64,000 nt of DNA from Amphritea japonica ATCC BAA-1530 (lineage in GTDB: Bacteria > Pseudomonadota > Gammaproteobacteria > Pseudomonadales > Balneatricaceae), in NCBI RefSeq assembly GCF_016592435.1, contig NZ_AP014545.1, positions 2,736,693-2,800,692 of the forward strand. The letters run 5' to 3'. The position numbers and the translations under genes are program-made. This document shows, piece after piece, positions 27,721 to 37,015 of the stretch (positions within the stretch are counted from its first letter, which is position 1; each line of letters starts with the position of its first letter). The notes beneath the pieces were generated by a model. That model worked only from the letters and a program-made list of their open reading frames with translations. It had not been told where the DNA came from and did no database searches.

Positions 27721-29541
27721 ATGAATTTTCTAAAAAAGTCTATCATCACCCGTTTGGGTACGGCGATGTTTGCGATCAGCCTGATGGCACTCATCAGCAT
27801 GATCAGCTCGGTGATAGTGGCAGAAAGCACTCAGGGAGACGCCGCGGGTATAAATCTGGCCGGTTCTCTGCGTATGATGTCTTATCGAATCGTTGCTGAA
27901 ACCCAACAGTACGAAAGCGCCCCATCGAATAAAGCCTTAACCCGAGTATTAGATTCCATCGACGAGTTTGACATTCGTATCAATGATACGGTGCTGACAG
28001 ATGTTATTCCCGAGGGTAAGGATCACAAACTCTATCAGGTTTATCAGTCTCTGATGTCAGAGTGGCAAAGCGCTTTATCTCCACGTTTAAAAATGGAGCT
28101 ACAACAAAGCCCAGTTAATGGCGCTAAAAATCTGGAGATGCTTAAAGATTTTGTAACCCGTATCGATCATATGGTCAGATTGCTGGAACACAGTACTGAG
28201 TCAAAAATCAAACTGCTCAGTCTGGTACAGGGCATCAGCTTATTAATGACTGTAATCATCATCTTTATCGCCCTATATGATATTAAGTGCAATGTGGTTG
28301 AGCCCCTTGGACAATTATTGCGTGCATCCAAAGAAGCCAGTGAAGGTAAACTTACCGCCCGGGTTTATTATCAGAGTGATGACGAACTGGGCCTGTTGGG
28401 CACAACGTTCAATCACATGGCAGGAGAGCTGTCTAAAATTTATGCCGACCTGGAAAACCGTGTACAGCAGAAAACGACGGAGCTCCGTGATACTAACCAG
28501 AGACTACAACTGCTGTACAAAGCAACCCGACGCTTCAACCAGGATGAGGACATCTGTCGCCGTCTGATGCCCGTCATGAAAGAACTGGAAGAAACGCTGC
28601 CAATTGGCCCTGTAAGCGTTACGTTATGCGATCCAAGTCAGCCCAGCAGTTATCGACTACTAACCACCCAGCAAGAGAAACGGCCAGTAGACTGCATGCA
28701 GACAAGCTGTAGCGACTGTATCGTACCCTCACTGAAAAACCGTCCGTATAAATCGGCTAACTTTCCTATTCAAACCCGAGAGGCATATTTTGGTGAGCTC
28801 ACCATAGCTTACGCACTCTCTTCTCCACTCACAGAAGACCAGAAAACCCTGATAGAAACGTTGGTTGATAACCTGGGAACTGTATTATCACTGGAACTGA
28901 AAGCCTCACAGGAGCAGCACATGTCCCTGATGGAGGAGCGAGCCGTTATCGCCCGCGAACTGCACGACTCGCTGGCGCAATCGCTTTCCTATCTGAAGAT
29001 GCAGGTTGGCCGACTTCAAATCTTGCGAAAAAAACATCAGAGTGAACAACAGATCGATGATGTTGTTAATGAGCTGAAAGAAGGACTCAACAATGCTTAC
29101 TACCAGTTACGGGAACTACTCACCACTTTCCGTCTGACTTTAGATCAGCCTGGACTTCGACCCGCTCTTGAATCTACTGTTAAAGAATTTTCTGACCGAT
29201 TAAACTCTGAGATCAAGCTAAAATACAATTTATTGCCGCAGAGTTTGACCGCCAACCAAGAAATTCATGTATTACAATTAGTACGGGAGGCTCTCGCTAA
29301 CGTGGTAAAACACAGTCAGGCGACTGAGGCTTCTGTACAGGTAACCCAAAGCGGCAACCACATGGAAGTCTGCGTAGAAGATAACGGCATCGGTTTGCCT
29401 GTAAATAAAGATACTTCCGGCCACTACGGCCTGGTCATCATGCAGGACCGAAGCTCCACCCTTAATGGTGAACTTAAAGTGGAAAATAGAGAATCAAGCG
29501 GCACCCGGGTGATCCTCAAATTTTCGGCTAAACAGACTTAA
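27721..29541 (+). CDS. narX: Nitrate/nitrite sensor histidine kinase NarX
   Basis: 606-residue membrane sensor. Helices at about 15-34 and 165-185 flank a periplasmic domain whose start (GDAAGINLAGSLRMMSYR) is the P-box that binds nitrate in NarX. HAMP, a GAF-like linker with a cysteine cluster (CMQTSCSDC), HisKA_3 with His415 in ARELHDSLAQS, and a C-terminal ATPase follow. GAGGACAGGAG precedes the ATG. It is directly followed by narL, and divergent from narK1. Confidence 0.95.
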   Translation: MNFLKKSIITRLGTAMFAISLMALISMISSVIVAESTQGDAAGINLAGSLRMMSYRIVAETQQYESAPSNKALTRVLDSIDEFDIRINDTVLTDVIPEGKDHKLYQVYQSLMSEWQSALSPRLKMELQQSPVNGAKNLEMLKDFVTRIDHMVRLLEHSTESKIKLLSLVQGISLLMTVIIIFIALYDIKCNVVEPLGQLLRASKEASEGKLTARVYYQSDDELGLLGTTFNHMAGELSKIYADLENRVQQKTTELRDTNQRLQLLYKATRRFNQDEDICRRLMPVMKELEETLPIGPVSVTLCDPSQPSSYRLLTTQQEKRPVDCMQTSCSDCIVPSLKNRPYKSANFPIQTREAYFGELTIAYALSSPLTEDQKTLIETLVDNLGTVLSLELKASQEQHMSLMEERAVIARELHDSLAQSLSYLKMQVGRLQILRKKHQSEQQIDDVVNELKEGLNNAYYQLRELLTTFRLTLDQPGLRPALESTVKEFSDRLNSEIKLKYNLLPQSLTANQEIHVLQLVREALANVVKHSQATEASVQVTQSGNHMEVCVEDNGIGLPVNKDTSGHYGLVIMQDRSSTLNGELKVENRESSGTRVILKFSAKQT

Positions 29542-29550
29542 GAGATAGTA

Positions 29551-30216
29551 ATGAATACAGAAGATAATAATAAATCCGGACCCGCATCAATTCTTCTGAT
29601 TGATGACCACCCCCTATTACGCAAAGGGGTAAAACAACTGATAGAGCTGGACTCTGAGCTTTTAGTGACAGGTGAAGCCAGCGATGCAGAAGAAGGCGTT
29701 GAGAAGGCGATTCAACTAGAGCCCGATTTGATACTGCTAGACCTGAACATGCCCAGAATCAACGGTATCGAAACTCTTAAGCTATTACGAGATGCAGGCA
29801 TCACCTCCCGGGTTGTGGTGTTTACCGTATCTGATAATGAAGAAGACGTCATTGCAGCGCTGAAAGCCGGCGCAGATGGATACCTTCTCAAAGATATGGA
29901 ACCTGAAGAGCTGCTGACCAACCTGAATCAGGCTGCTAATGGAAAGATGGTTATCAGTGAACGTCTGTCTACCGTGTTGGCCCAGGCACTACAAAGCAAC
30001 CGTAAACGAACAGGACCGGACATCAATAGTCTCTCCCCCAGAGAAAAGCAGATCATTAAACTAATCGCCGGCGGCCTGCCTAATAAGTTAATTGCCCGTA
30101 AACTAAATATTACTGAAGGCACCGTGAAGGTTCATGTAAAACATCTCTTTAAAAAGCTTCACTTGCGCTCTCGGGTAGAAGTCGCGGTACTGGCCGTTCA
30201 GGAAGGGCTTGGCTGA
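29551..30216 (+). CDS. narL: Nitrate/nitrite response regulator NarL
   Basis: 221-residue LuxR/NarL-family regulator. Receiver with acidic pair in IDDHP, phospho-acceptor Asp64 in LLDLNMPRI and Lys in YLLKDM; C-terminal helix-turn-helix with [21 protein letters not shown] and [14 protein letters not shown]. It lies 9 bp after narX. Likely targets are the heptamer clusters upstream of narK1, of the carrier at 30892 and of narG. Confidence 0.95.
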   Translation: MNTEDNNKSGPASILLIDDHPLLRKGVKQLIELDSELLVTGEASDAEEGVEKAIQLEPDLILLDLNMPRINGIETLKLLRDAGITSRVVVFTVSDNEEDVIAALKAGADGYLLKDMEPEELLTNLNQAANGKMVISERLSTVLAQALQSNRKRTGPDINSLSPREKQIIKLIAGGLPNKLIARKLNITEGTVKVHVKHLFKKLHLRSRVEVAVLAVQEGLG

Positions 30217-30315
30217 TAAAGAACCAGGATCGGCCTTATGTCTGTATATATGCCATCGGGATTTACTGATTCTTTAATGAATCAAACTACGACGAAGTAG
30301 TTCCCATCGAGATAC

Positions 30316-30347
30316 AAAAAAACCCCTCGGACAGAAGTAACGAGGGG
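30316..30347 (-). terminator. Orphan minus-strand terminator
   Basis: CCCCTCG / CGAGGGG stem with an 11-nt loop, followed on the minus strand by seven T residues. No protein gene lies upstream on this strand within 1.5 kb, which is the main reason to propose a small RNA here. Confidence 0.75.
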
Positions 30348-30478
30348 CAAAATTTCTGTCTATTTGAGCCTGAATTATTGCATGCCACTGACACCAAACC
30401 TGAATCAGTCCACAAACGGGTTTTGGAGGTGTCGCTGATATATATCGGCACAACAACGTCATTCAGGCTAACCCAGCA
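30316..30478 (-). ncRNA. Candidate small RNA, copy A
   Basis: Minus-strand stretch of about 160 nt in the 675-bp gap between narL and the carrier at 30892, where no gene reads leftward. It ends in a terminator oriented away from any known gene. Its 5' box (plus-strand 30455-30478) and 3' box (30341-30358) match copy B near 15.5 kb. Between them GACACC and GGTGTC, with AAACC and GGTTT inside, could form a long internal stem. No coding frame seen. The location in the nitrate region suggests, but does not show, control by oxygen or nitrate. Confidence 0.45.
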
Positions 30479-30633
30479 CCCAATGAAAACAAATCATCCT
30501 GAAGTGATATAACCTTACCTCCTCTGCACGTTCAAAGTTTGACTTCTATCATGGAATGATACAGCCACTTCTGAAGGCAAAATTATTTTCTTCTCGGTTA
30601 AATACCTCCGATATCTGCCAATTCAGCCTTAGA

Positions 30634-30649
30634 TACCTCCTAAGAGGTC
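30634..30649. promoter_or_regulatory. NarL 7-2-7-like site upstream of the third nitrate carrier
   Basis: TACCTCCTAAGAGGTC fits the NarL 7-2-7 palindrome at 12 of 14 positions. Further TACCTCC heptamers occur at 30516 and 30603. The site lies near -190 from the start point expected from the FNR box, similar to the distal NarL sites of E. coli narG and narK. The surrounding 30650-30780 is very AT-rich. Confidence 0.6.
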
Positions 30650-30786
30650 ATTTCAGCAAAAGCATATAAAACACAACTCATTAAAATACATTTTTATATT
30701 ATAAATCATATAGTTAACAAAAATATCATACCCTACCACCAAGGGAGTATATCAGCATAAACAGGCATAGAAGAGACTCCCTATCG

Positions 30787-30800
30787 TTGATATGTATCAA
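30787..30800. promoter_or_regulatory. Perfect FNR/Anr box, third nitrate carrier promoter
   Basis: TTGATATGTATCAA is an exact TTGAT-N4-ATCAA palindrome. A -10-like TATTTT lies at 30823-30828, exactly where a class II promoter centred at -41.5 would place it, with transcription starting near 30835. Confidence 0.85.
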
Positions 30801-30891
30801 CGGTTTTTATCGTGAAAAGGCCTATTTTGTAACCTAAATTTTTCTATCCTTACATCTTTAGGGCAGAGGTTAACACCTCCGGAGCAGTCAA

Positions 30892-32364
30892 ATGTCCACT
30901 AGCAAATTTAGCTTACTTAATTTTGGCGACCCCAAAATTAAAACATTACACATCACCTGGTTTGCCTTCTTCCTGACCTTTGTGGTCTGGTTCAGCCATG
31001 CTCCAATGCTCGCTTACATCAAAGATGTATTCGGCCTTAGCGGTGCTGAGGTCAAGGCGCTGATGATACTCAACGTAGCACTCACTATTCCCGCACGTAT
31101 TGTGGTCGGCACGCTGGTAGATAAATATGGACCCAGAATCGTCTACAGCATGCTACTGGTCATAGGCGGTTTTATTTGTATCGGTTTTGCGTTGGCACAG
31201 ACCTATGAACAACTAGCCATTATGCGCTTTCTCAGTGGCTTTATCGGCGCTGGCTTTGTTATCGGCATTCGTATGGTTGGTGAATGGTTCCCGGCAAAAC
31301 AGGTCGGTGTTGCCGAAGGTGTCTACGGTGGCTGGGGTAACTTTGGTTCCGCTGCCGGTGCCATGACACTGCCGACTATCGCTCTGATGTACGGTGGTGA
31401 AAACGGCTGGCGCTATGCCCTGATATCCATCGGTATAATCGCGATAATTTACGGCTTTATATTCTACAAAGTAGCGCGTAATACACCGAAGGGTTCTACC
31501 TATTTCAAACCCAAAAAACACGGTGGTCTGGAAGTTACCAGCAAGAAAGACTTTGTCTTCTACATTCTGATGAACATTCCGATGTATGCCGCACTCGCGG
31601 TGCTTGCCTGGAAACTATCACCCAGCAACATTGGCCTACTGGATCAGTTCTCTACCTACGCTATCTATGTCGTACTGGCGGTTCTTTTTGTAGTGCAACT
31701 GCGAGCCATCTATCATGTAAATGAAGAGAACCTCAAAAACGGCGTACCTGAAATTCAACGCTATAAGTTCAAACAGGTTGCGGTACTTGATATTGCCTAT
31801 TTCGTTACCTTTGGCTCCGAGCTGGCGGTGGTATCGATGCTACCCCTGTTCTTTCTGGAAACCTTCGAAGGTCTGGATCCGGTCAAAGCAGGCCTACTGG
31901 CATCAGGTTTTGCCTTCATGAACTTAGTCGCACGGCCTACCGGTGGCCATCTGAGTGATACTATCGGACGTCGTAAAACATTGAGCGTGCTGATTCTGGG
32001 TCTGATGGTGGGCTATTTCGTCCTCAGCCAGATTGATGGTGAATGGTGGATTCCGCTGGCCGTTATTGCCACTATGGCCTGTTCGTTTTTTGTTCAAGCC
32101 GGCGAAGGCGCTGTCTTCGCGGTGGTGCCACTGATTCAGCGTCGCATGACAGGTCAGATTGCCGGTATGGCCGGAGCCTACGGCAACGTTGGCGCGGTGT
32201 GTTACCTAACCGTACTTAGCTTCGTTGATTATTCTACATTCTTTATGGTGATCGGCGCCTCCGCTGCCGTAGTATTCTTCCTGGTACAATTTATGGACGA
32301 GCCCAGTGGTCAGATAGCCGAAGTGCTACCGGATGGCACTGTACAGTTGATCAATGTTGAATAA
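30892..32364 (+). CDS. Nitrate/nitrite MFS transporter (NarK/NasA family)
   Basis: 490-residue major facilitator protein with about 12 helices. [13 protein letters not shown] and [12 protein letters not shown] are the paired nitrate-signature loops of the nitrate/nitrite porter family, and [16 protein letters not shown] carries the conserved substrate Arg. It is the third nitrate-type carrier of the region and is controlled by its own FNR and NarL-type sites. CTCCGGAG lies 7 nt upstream of the ATG. The next gene is a PP2C/protein kinase fusion, a pairing also known for nasA in Pseudomonas. Import for assimilation or respiration cannot be told apart from sequence; the promoter suggests anaerobic use. 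Confidence 0.87.
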   Translation: MSTSKFSLLNFGDPKIKTLHITWFAFFLTFVVWFSHAPMLAYIKDVFGLSGAEVKALMILNVALTIPARIVVGTLVDKYGPRIVYSMLLVIGGFICIGFALAQTYEQLAIMRFLSGFIGAGFVIGIRMVGEWFPAKQVGVAEGVYGGWGNFGSAAGAMTLPTIALMYGGENGWRYALISIGIIAIIYGFIFYKVARNTPKGSTYFKPKKHGGLEVTSKKDFVFYILMNIPMYAALAVLAWKLSPSNIGLLDQFSTYAIYVVLAVLFVVQLRAIYHVNEENLKNGVPEIQRYKFKQVAVLDIAYFVTFGSELAVVSMLPLFFLETFEGLDPVKAGLLASGFAFMNLVARPTGGHLSDTIGRRKTLSVLILGLMVGYFVLSQIDGEWWIPLAVIATMACSFFVQAGEGAVFAVVPLIQRRMTGQIAGMAGAYGNVGAVCYLTVLSFVDYSTFFMVIGASAAVVFFLVQFMDEPSGQIAEVLPDGTVQLINVE

Positions 32365-32388
32365 TCCACAAGTCGAGGGATAGTTCTG

Positions 32389-32419
32389 GGGTGGGGTGTT
32401 GCTAACGACACCACCACCC
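32389..32419 (+). other. Intercistronic GC-rich hairpin
   Basis: GGGTGGGGTGTTG pairs with CGACACC-A-CCACCC (13 bp with one bulged A, 4-nt loop), 24 nt after the carrier stop and 30 nt before the phosphatase/kinase start. Only TTT follows, so it is more likely an mRNA-stabilising or attenuating stem than a full terminator. Confidence 0.55.
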
Positions 32420-32448
32420 TTTACCTTGTGAAGAGAAGGGACGAATCG

Positions 32449-34203
32449 ATGAATGATCTTGAGTCGCAAACTATCTACCTGCAAGACAGCGTTATAAAAC
32501 TGTCGGCTGGCCAGCGCAGCGACCAGGGACGTAAGGAGCAAAACGAAGACTGTCTCGGTTTTTTCCACCCTGAGGGTAACCTACTGGCAACCAAAGGCGC
32601 TGCTGCCGTTATTGCTGATGGCGTTAGTACAGCTGAAGCCGGGGGCGAAGCCGCACGTTATTGTGTTCAGGAATTTCTCAGCGACTATTTTGACACTCCG
32701 GACATATGGACCGTTAGTAAGTCGGCGCAAAAGGTACTAACGGCGATCAATCGCCTGCTCTATACCCGCAGTCATGAATATCTGTCTACATCCCGGGGCC
32801 ACATTTGTACCCTTTCGGTACTGGTCATCAAATCAAAAACAGCGCATCTATTCCATATCGGCGATAGCCGAATTTACCTTATTCGCAACAACGAACTTGA
32901 ATTACTAACCACCGACCATACAACTCAGCTCAACCGTAAAGACAGTTGTCTGGCCCGTGCCATGGGCATGGATACCCACCTGGAAATAGATTACCTCTCC
33001 ATGGAAATCCAGCAGGGAGACCTTTTCCTGCTATCCACCGATGGTGTGCACGATAGTCTGACACCCGCTATGTTAAAACAGCTGTCCCTCGCCTCTGAAG
33101 ATATTCAGCAGAACTGTGAAGAACTGTTAGAAGCCGCTTACGAAGCAGGTAGTACCGACAACCTCAGTTGTCAGTTAGTACGGGTGGACCAGCTTAATGA
33201 TGAATCTATCAATCAGATGAACGATCGCCTGACCTTACTACCCTTCCCTCCAGAACTGGAGCAGGGTATGAAGATTGACGGGTACCTGATTGAAAAAGAA
33301 CTATATGCCAGCAATCGCAGTCAGCTATACCGGGTACGTGACCTGGAAACGGATCAAATATGGGTAATGAAAACCCCCTCCCGTAATTACGAAGACGATA
33401 CTGCTTATATTGAACGTTTCATCATGGAGGAATGGGTAGGCAGCCGTATTCAAAGCCCCCATGTAGTTCCCGTTCACATCCCTAACCGGGCAAAAAACTT
33501 TCTCTATTACCTGATGGAGTTTATTGAGGGGGTAGCCCTCGACACCTGGATGATCGAGAACCCATCACCCAAACCAGCTCTGGTTATTAAACTGGTCAAA
33601 CAGATGGCCGAAGGGCTGAAATCGTTTCATCAGCGTGAAACCCTGCATCAGGATCTGAAACCGAGCAATATAGTAGTGCGTCCCGACAACAGCGCGGTCA
33701 TTGTCGATTTTGGTTCCGTCTTCGTCGCGGGTATCAATGAGATATTCGTTCCCCTGGAAAGAGACCGGATTCTTGGCACCATGAATTACTCCGACCCGGT
33801 ATTCCGGTTAGGCCAGAACACGGGTATTAAGGGCGACATGTTTTCCCTTGCTGCCATTACCTACGAAATGTTCACCCATAAGCTGCCTTTCGGCAACGCG
33901 CTGGAAAGTTGTGAAACCCCCCAACAACTCGAAAAACTCAACTATATTCCAGCTGATCGTTACAACCCGATTATTCCTATCTGGTTTGATCGTGCGCTGG
34001 AGAAATCTATGATGATAAACCCTACTCAACGCTACGATAGCATCGACCAGATGATGCAGGACCTGACAGAGCCCAGCCCTGATTTTTTGGTGCCTCGGGA
34101 GAAAGTACAAAAGACCCCCAACGCACTATTATTCTGGCAATTGATGTCGTTGGTGTGGTTTATGACCGCCCTGTTCACACTGATCGCTTTTTGGTTAAAG
34201 TAG
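32449..34203 (+). CDS. PP2C phosphatase-protein kinase fusion, membrane anchored
   Basis: 584-residue two-domain signalling protein. Residues about 15-250 form a PP2C Ser/Thr phosphatase (ADGVST, HIGDSRIY, LSTDGVHD, STDNLS). About 270-535 form a Hanks-type kinase with an intact catalytic loop HQDLKPSN (Asp402), DFG in IVDFGS, and a Lys in WVMKTPS. A single C-terminal helix (about 562-582) anchors it to the inner membrane. A GTG at 32428 is in frame, but the ATG at 32449 with AAGGGA 7 nt upstream is preferred. Placed after a nitrate carrier, as for PA1782-nasA in Pseudomonas aeruginosa; probable role is control of that carrier by phosphorylation, which is inference. Confidence 0.88.
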   Translation: MNDLESQTIYLQDSVIKLSAGQRSDQGRKEQNEDCLGFFHPEGNLLATKGAAAVIADGVSTAEAGGEAARYCVQEFLSDYFDTPDIWTVSKSAQKVLTAINRLLYTRSHEYLSTSRGHICTLSVLVIKSKTAHLFHIGDSRIYLIRNNELELLTTDHTTQLNRKDSCLARAMGMDTHLEIDYLSMEIQQGDLFLLSTDGVHDSLTPAMLKQLSLASEDIQQNCEELLEAAYEAGSTDNLSCQLVRVDQLNDESINQMNDRLTLLPFPPELEQGMKIDGYLIEKELYASNRSQLYRVRDLETDQIWVMKTPSRNYEDDTAYIERFIMEEWVGSRIQSPHVVPVHIPNRAKNFLYYLMEFIEGVALDTWMIENPSPKPALVIKLVKQMAEGLKSFHQRETLHQDLKPSNIVVRPDNSAVIVDFGSVFVAGINEIFVPLERDRILGTMNYSDPVFRLGQNTGIKGDMFSLAAITYEMFTHKLPFGNALESCETPQQLEKLNYIPADRYNPIIPIWFDRALEKSMMINPTQRYDSIDQMMQDLTEPSPDFLVPREKVQKTPNALLFWQLMSLVWFMTALFTLIAFWLK

Positions 34204-34277
34204 AACCGCACATACACAATACTGTCCGGTGAAACCCTGACAGGGAAGTTACAAGCGGCCAAAGTTCTGAGGGTTTC

Positions 34278-34982
34278 TTACCCCCTCCATTCAAACACCG
34301 AAAACAGTGATTCCAGATCCCGGCGCAGATCCGCTAACGGTTCAGCGCCCAAACTGATCGTCCCTCGCAATCGAGGATCAAGACAATTTTGTCCGTGACT
34401 AACCTGCAGGGCGTAGCGAGTTACCCCTTCAGCGGCCAGTTGCCGTGCCAACAACAGAATATCTTCGGGTTGCAGTTGCTGCCAACTGACGGTGGTCCGG
34501 CACTCAAAAGCAATACCGGACGCCAGCAGCAGTTGTAGTGACTGACGATTTTTGACCGCCTGATTAATTCGCCCAGTGACCCGGGCGTAGAGATGGGATG
34601 GCGCCTTCACATCCAGGCCAACCCAATCCAGATGGTTTAGTATCGTTTTCAAGCGGGCAGGCTGTACTCCTGCAGAGTGAAGCCCTACTTTATAGCCCCT
34701 GTCTTTTACCCTCCGTATCGCTACGGGCAGCCCTGCTTGCAGGGTCGGTTCGCCGCCACTGAACACGACCGCTTCAAGCAACCCCTGACGACGCAGGAGA
34801 AAGTCATCAATATCGTCCCAGCTGACAGGCACAGTATCGGCTTGGAACGGAATAAGCTCTGGATTATGGCAATAACCACATCGCAACGGACAACCCTGCG
34901 TGTAAAGTACGCACGCAAGGTGATCCGGAAAATCGATGGTCGTCAGCGGCGTCATGCCACTGACCTGAAGACCTGCAACCAT
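34278..34982 (-). CDS. nrdG: Anaerobic ribonucleotide reductase activase NrdG
   Basis: 234-residue radical SAM enzyme that installs the glycyl radical on class III ribonucleotide reductase. The cluster motif CPLRCGYC places ligands at Cys31, Cys35 and Cys38, followed by VFSGGEPTLQ. GAGGAG lies 7 nt upstream of the ATG, 16 nt after the stop of the small glycyl-radical gene. Convergent with the phosphatase/kinase gene. Confidence 0.92.
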   Translation of the reverse strand: MVAGLQVSGMTPLTTIDFPDHLACVLYTQGCPLRCGYCHNPELIPFQADTVPVSWDDIDDFLLRRQGLLEAVVFSGGEPTLQAGLPVAIRRVKDRGYKVGLHSAGVQPARLKTILNHLDWVGLDVKAPSHLYARVTGRINQAVKNRQSLQLLLASGIAFECRTTVSWQQLQPEDILLLARQLAAEGVTRYALQVSHGQNCLDPRLRGTISLGAEPLADLRRDLESLFSVFEWRG

Positions 34983-34998
34983 CCGCTACTCCTCTAAG

Positions 34999-35148
34999 CT
35001 AGTTCTTTTCGATGAAATGCTGACGTTCTTTATGCTCCGACTGCTTACCGGCATTAAACTGAGATACCGGACGGTGATAGCCCATTACCCGGGTCCAGAT
35101 TTCACACCGCTGGCGCTCTTCTGTTTTCAATACGTACGTTGCTTTCAT
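34999..35148 (-). CDS. Stand-alone glycyl-radical subunit of anaerobic RNR
   Basis: 49-residue protein with the glycyl-radical motif TRVMGY, radical site Gly23, followed by the HRPVSQFN region that in other NrdD proteins forms the C-terminal radical segment. It has its own AAGGAG 8 nt before the ATG and lies 32 bp after the NrdD stop in a different reading frame. It is therefore a separate gene and not a simple extension. The preceding nrdD product lacks this motif. The pair with NrdG next door suggests a split class III reductase in which this peptide carries the radical. Confidence 0.85.
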   Translation of the reverse strand: MKATYVLKTEERQRCEIWTRVMGYHRPVSQFNAGKQSEHKERQHFIEKN

Positions 35149-35180
35149 GGTTTTTGCTCCTTGATATAGTTTTGACCTGA

Positions 35181-36914
35181 TTACGCCAGGGCACAGCCAG
35201 TTGTTTGCTTTTCTTCTGAAAGTTTTTGCTGCATCAGTTCCTCATCACAGCGCGGACAAAATTCGTGCTCCCCCGCCAGATAACCATGCTGAGGACAGAT
35301 TGAAAATGTCGGGGTAATAGTCAGATATGGCAGCGCGAAACGGCTCAGCGACTGCTTCACCAACTGCTTGCACGCACGTGCACTGGAGATCCGCTCACGC
35401 ATATACAGGTGTAATACGGTGCCACCGGTATAACGGGTCTGTAGGGCATCCTGTTTCTCCAGTGCCAGAAAAGGGTCGTCTGTATAGCCCACCGGCAACT
35501 GGCTGGAATTAGTGTAATAAGGATGTTCCCGGGTGCCAGCTTGAAGAATATCCGGCCAACGCTTGCGATCCTCACGGGCAAAACGATAAGTCGTGCCTTC
35601 CGCCGGGGTCGCTTCAAGGTTATATAGATGCCCGGTCTGCTCCTGAAATTCAGTCAGCCGCATATTAATATGGTCCAGCAGTTGTAACGACTGTTCCTGT
35701 CCCTGATCACTGCTGATATCAAACGTATCCCCACTGAAGTTACGTAGCATCTCATTAATGCCATTCACCCCGATGGTGGAAAAATGGTTACGCAGAGTGC
35801 CCAGATAGCGTTTGGTATAAGGAAACAGTCCCTCATCCATCAATTGCTGTATGCGCTGACGCTTCAGCTCCAACGAGTCCCTGGCCAGCAACAGTAAGTG
35901 ATCTAATTGCTCGTAGAGGCGTTCGGAATCATCCTGGCACTGATAGCCCAGCCGGGCACAGTTAATCGTCACCACACCGAGCGAACCGGTCTGCTCCGCC
36001 GAGCCAAACAGCCCGTTACCCCGCTTAAGCAGTTCTCGCAAATCAAGCTGCAAGCGACAGCACATAGAGCGCACCATACTCGGTTCAAGATCTGAGCAGA
36101 TAAAGTTCTGAAAATACGGCAGACCATATTTAGCAGTCAGACGGAATAACAGGTCTGCATTCGGGCTGTCCCAGTCAAAGTCCTTTGTGATGTTGTAGGT
36201 GGGTATCGGAAAGGTGAAGACCCGGTCTTTGGCGTCCCCCGCATCCATCACTTCCAGATACGCACGGTTGATCATATCCATCTCCCGCTGCAGTTCGCCG
36301 TAGGCAAACGGCATCTCCTCACCACCAATAACCGGCACCTGCTCCTTCAGATCATCTGGACAGTGCCAGTCAAACGTCAGATTGGTAAAGGGTGTCTGGG
36401 TACCCCAGCGCGATGGCACATTCAGGTTATATATCAGCTCCTGCATCGATTGCAGCACCTGTTCATAGCTAAGGTTATCTTTACGGATATAGGGTGCCAG
36501 ATAGGTATCAAAGGAACTGAATGCCTGAGCCCCGGCCCACTCATTCTGTAAAGTGCCAAAGAAGTTGACGATCTGGCCCATAGCGCTACTGAGATGCTTC
36601 GGCGGCCCACTGTCCAGGCGTCCTGGAACACCGTTCAGACCTTCATATAGCAAAGTACGCAGAGACCATCCTGCGCAATAACCAGAGAGCATATCCAGAT
36701 CGTGGATGTGCAGATCACCTTCCCGGTGCGCTACGCCAATCTGCGGGGTATACACCTCGTTCAACCAGTAGTTAGCAATCACCTTGCCGGAGACATTCAG
36801 AATCAGGCCACCCAGAGAATAGCCCTGATTAGCGTTAGCGTTAACCCGCCAGTCACTACGCTCCAGGTATTCATCGATGGTACTACGTACGGCAACACTG
36901 TCATTCCTGCTCAT
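35181..36914 (-). CDS. nrdD: Anaerobic ribonucleoside-triphosphate reductase, large part (NrdD)
   Basis: 577-residue class III ribonucleotide reductase barrel. Family features: HIHDLDMLSGYCAGWSL with an active-site Cys, SMCCRLQLDLREL, and a C-terminal zinc-type set (CPQH, CPRC) near 550-566. No N-terminal ATP cone is seen, so allosteric overall control may be lacking. It stops before the glycyl-radical segment, which is supplied by the next gene. A perfect FNR box lies 88-101 bp upstream with a CATAAT -10 at the right distance. Confidence 0.92.
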   Translation of the reverse strand: MSRNDSVAVRSTIDEYLERSDWRVNANANQGYSLGGLILNVSGKVIANYWLNEVYTPQIGVAHREGDLHIHDLDMLSGYCAGWSLRTLLYEGLNGVPGRLDSGPPKHLSSAMGQIVNFFGTLQNEWAGAQAFSSFDTYLAPYIRKDNLSYEQVLQSMQELIYNLNVPSRWGTQTPFTNLTFDWHCPDDLKEQVPVIGGEEMPFAYGELQREMDMINRAYLEVMDAGDAKDRVFTFPIPTYNITKDFDWDSPNADLLFRLTAKYGLPYFQNFICSDLEPSMVRSMCCRLQLDLRELLKRGNGLFGSAEQTGSLGVVTINCARLGYQCQDDSERLYEQLDHLLLLARDSLELKRQRIQQLMDEGLFPYTKRYLGTLRNHFSTIGVNGINEMLRNFSGDTFDISSDQGQEQSLQLLDHINMRLTEFQEQTGHLYNLEATPAEGTTYRFAREDRKRWPDILQAGTREHPYYTNSSQLPVGYTDDPFLALEKQDALQTRYTGGTVLHLYMRERISSARACKQLVKQSLSRFALPYLTITPTFSICPQHGYLAGEHEFCPRCDEELMQQKLSEEKQTTGCALA

Positions 36915-37001
36915 TTATTAACCTATACAATATATAGTGCTATTTATTAAATTAAGACACAAGATGTAGTGCATTATGTATAAACAACTCCTCTCGAGAC
37001 A

Positions 37002-37015
37002 TTGATAGATATCAA
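37002..37015. promoter_or_regulatory. Perfect FNR/Anr box, nrdD promoter
   Basis: TTGATAGATATCAA is an exact TTGAT-N4-ATCAA palindrome. On the minus strand CATAAT at 36973-36978 fits the -10 of a promoter activated from -41.5. Predicts induction of nrdD, the radical peptide and nrdG at low oxygen. The rest of 36915-37280 shows nothing else. Confidence 0.85.
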
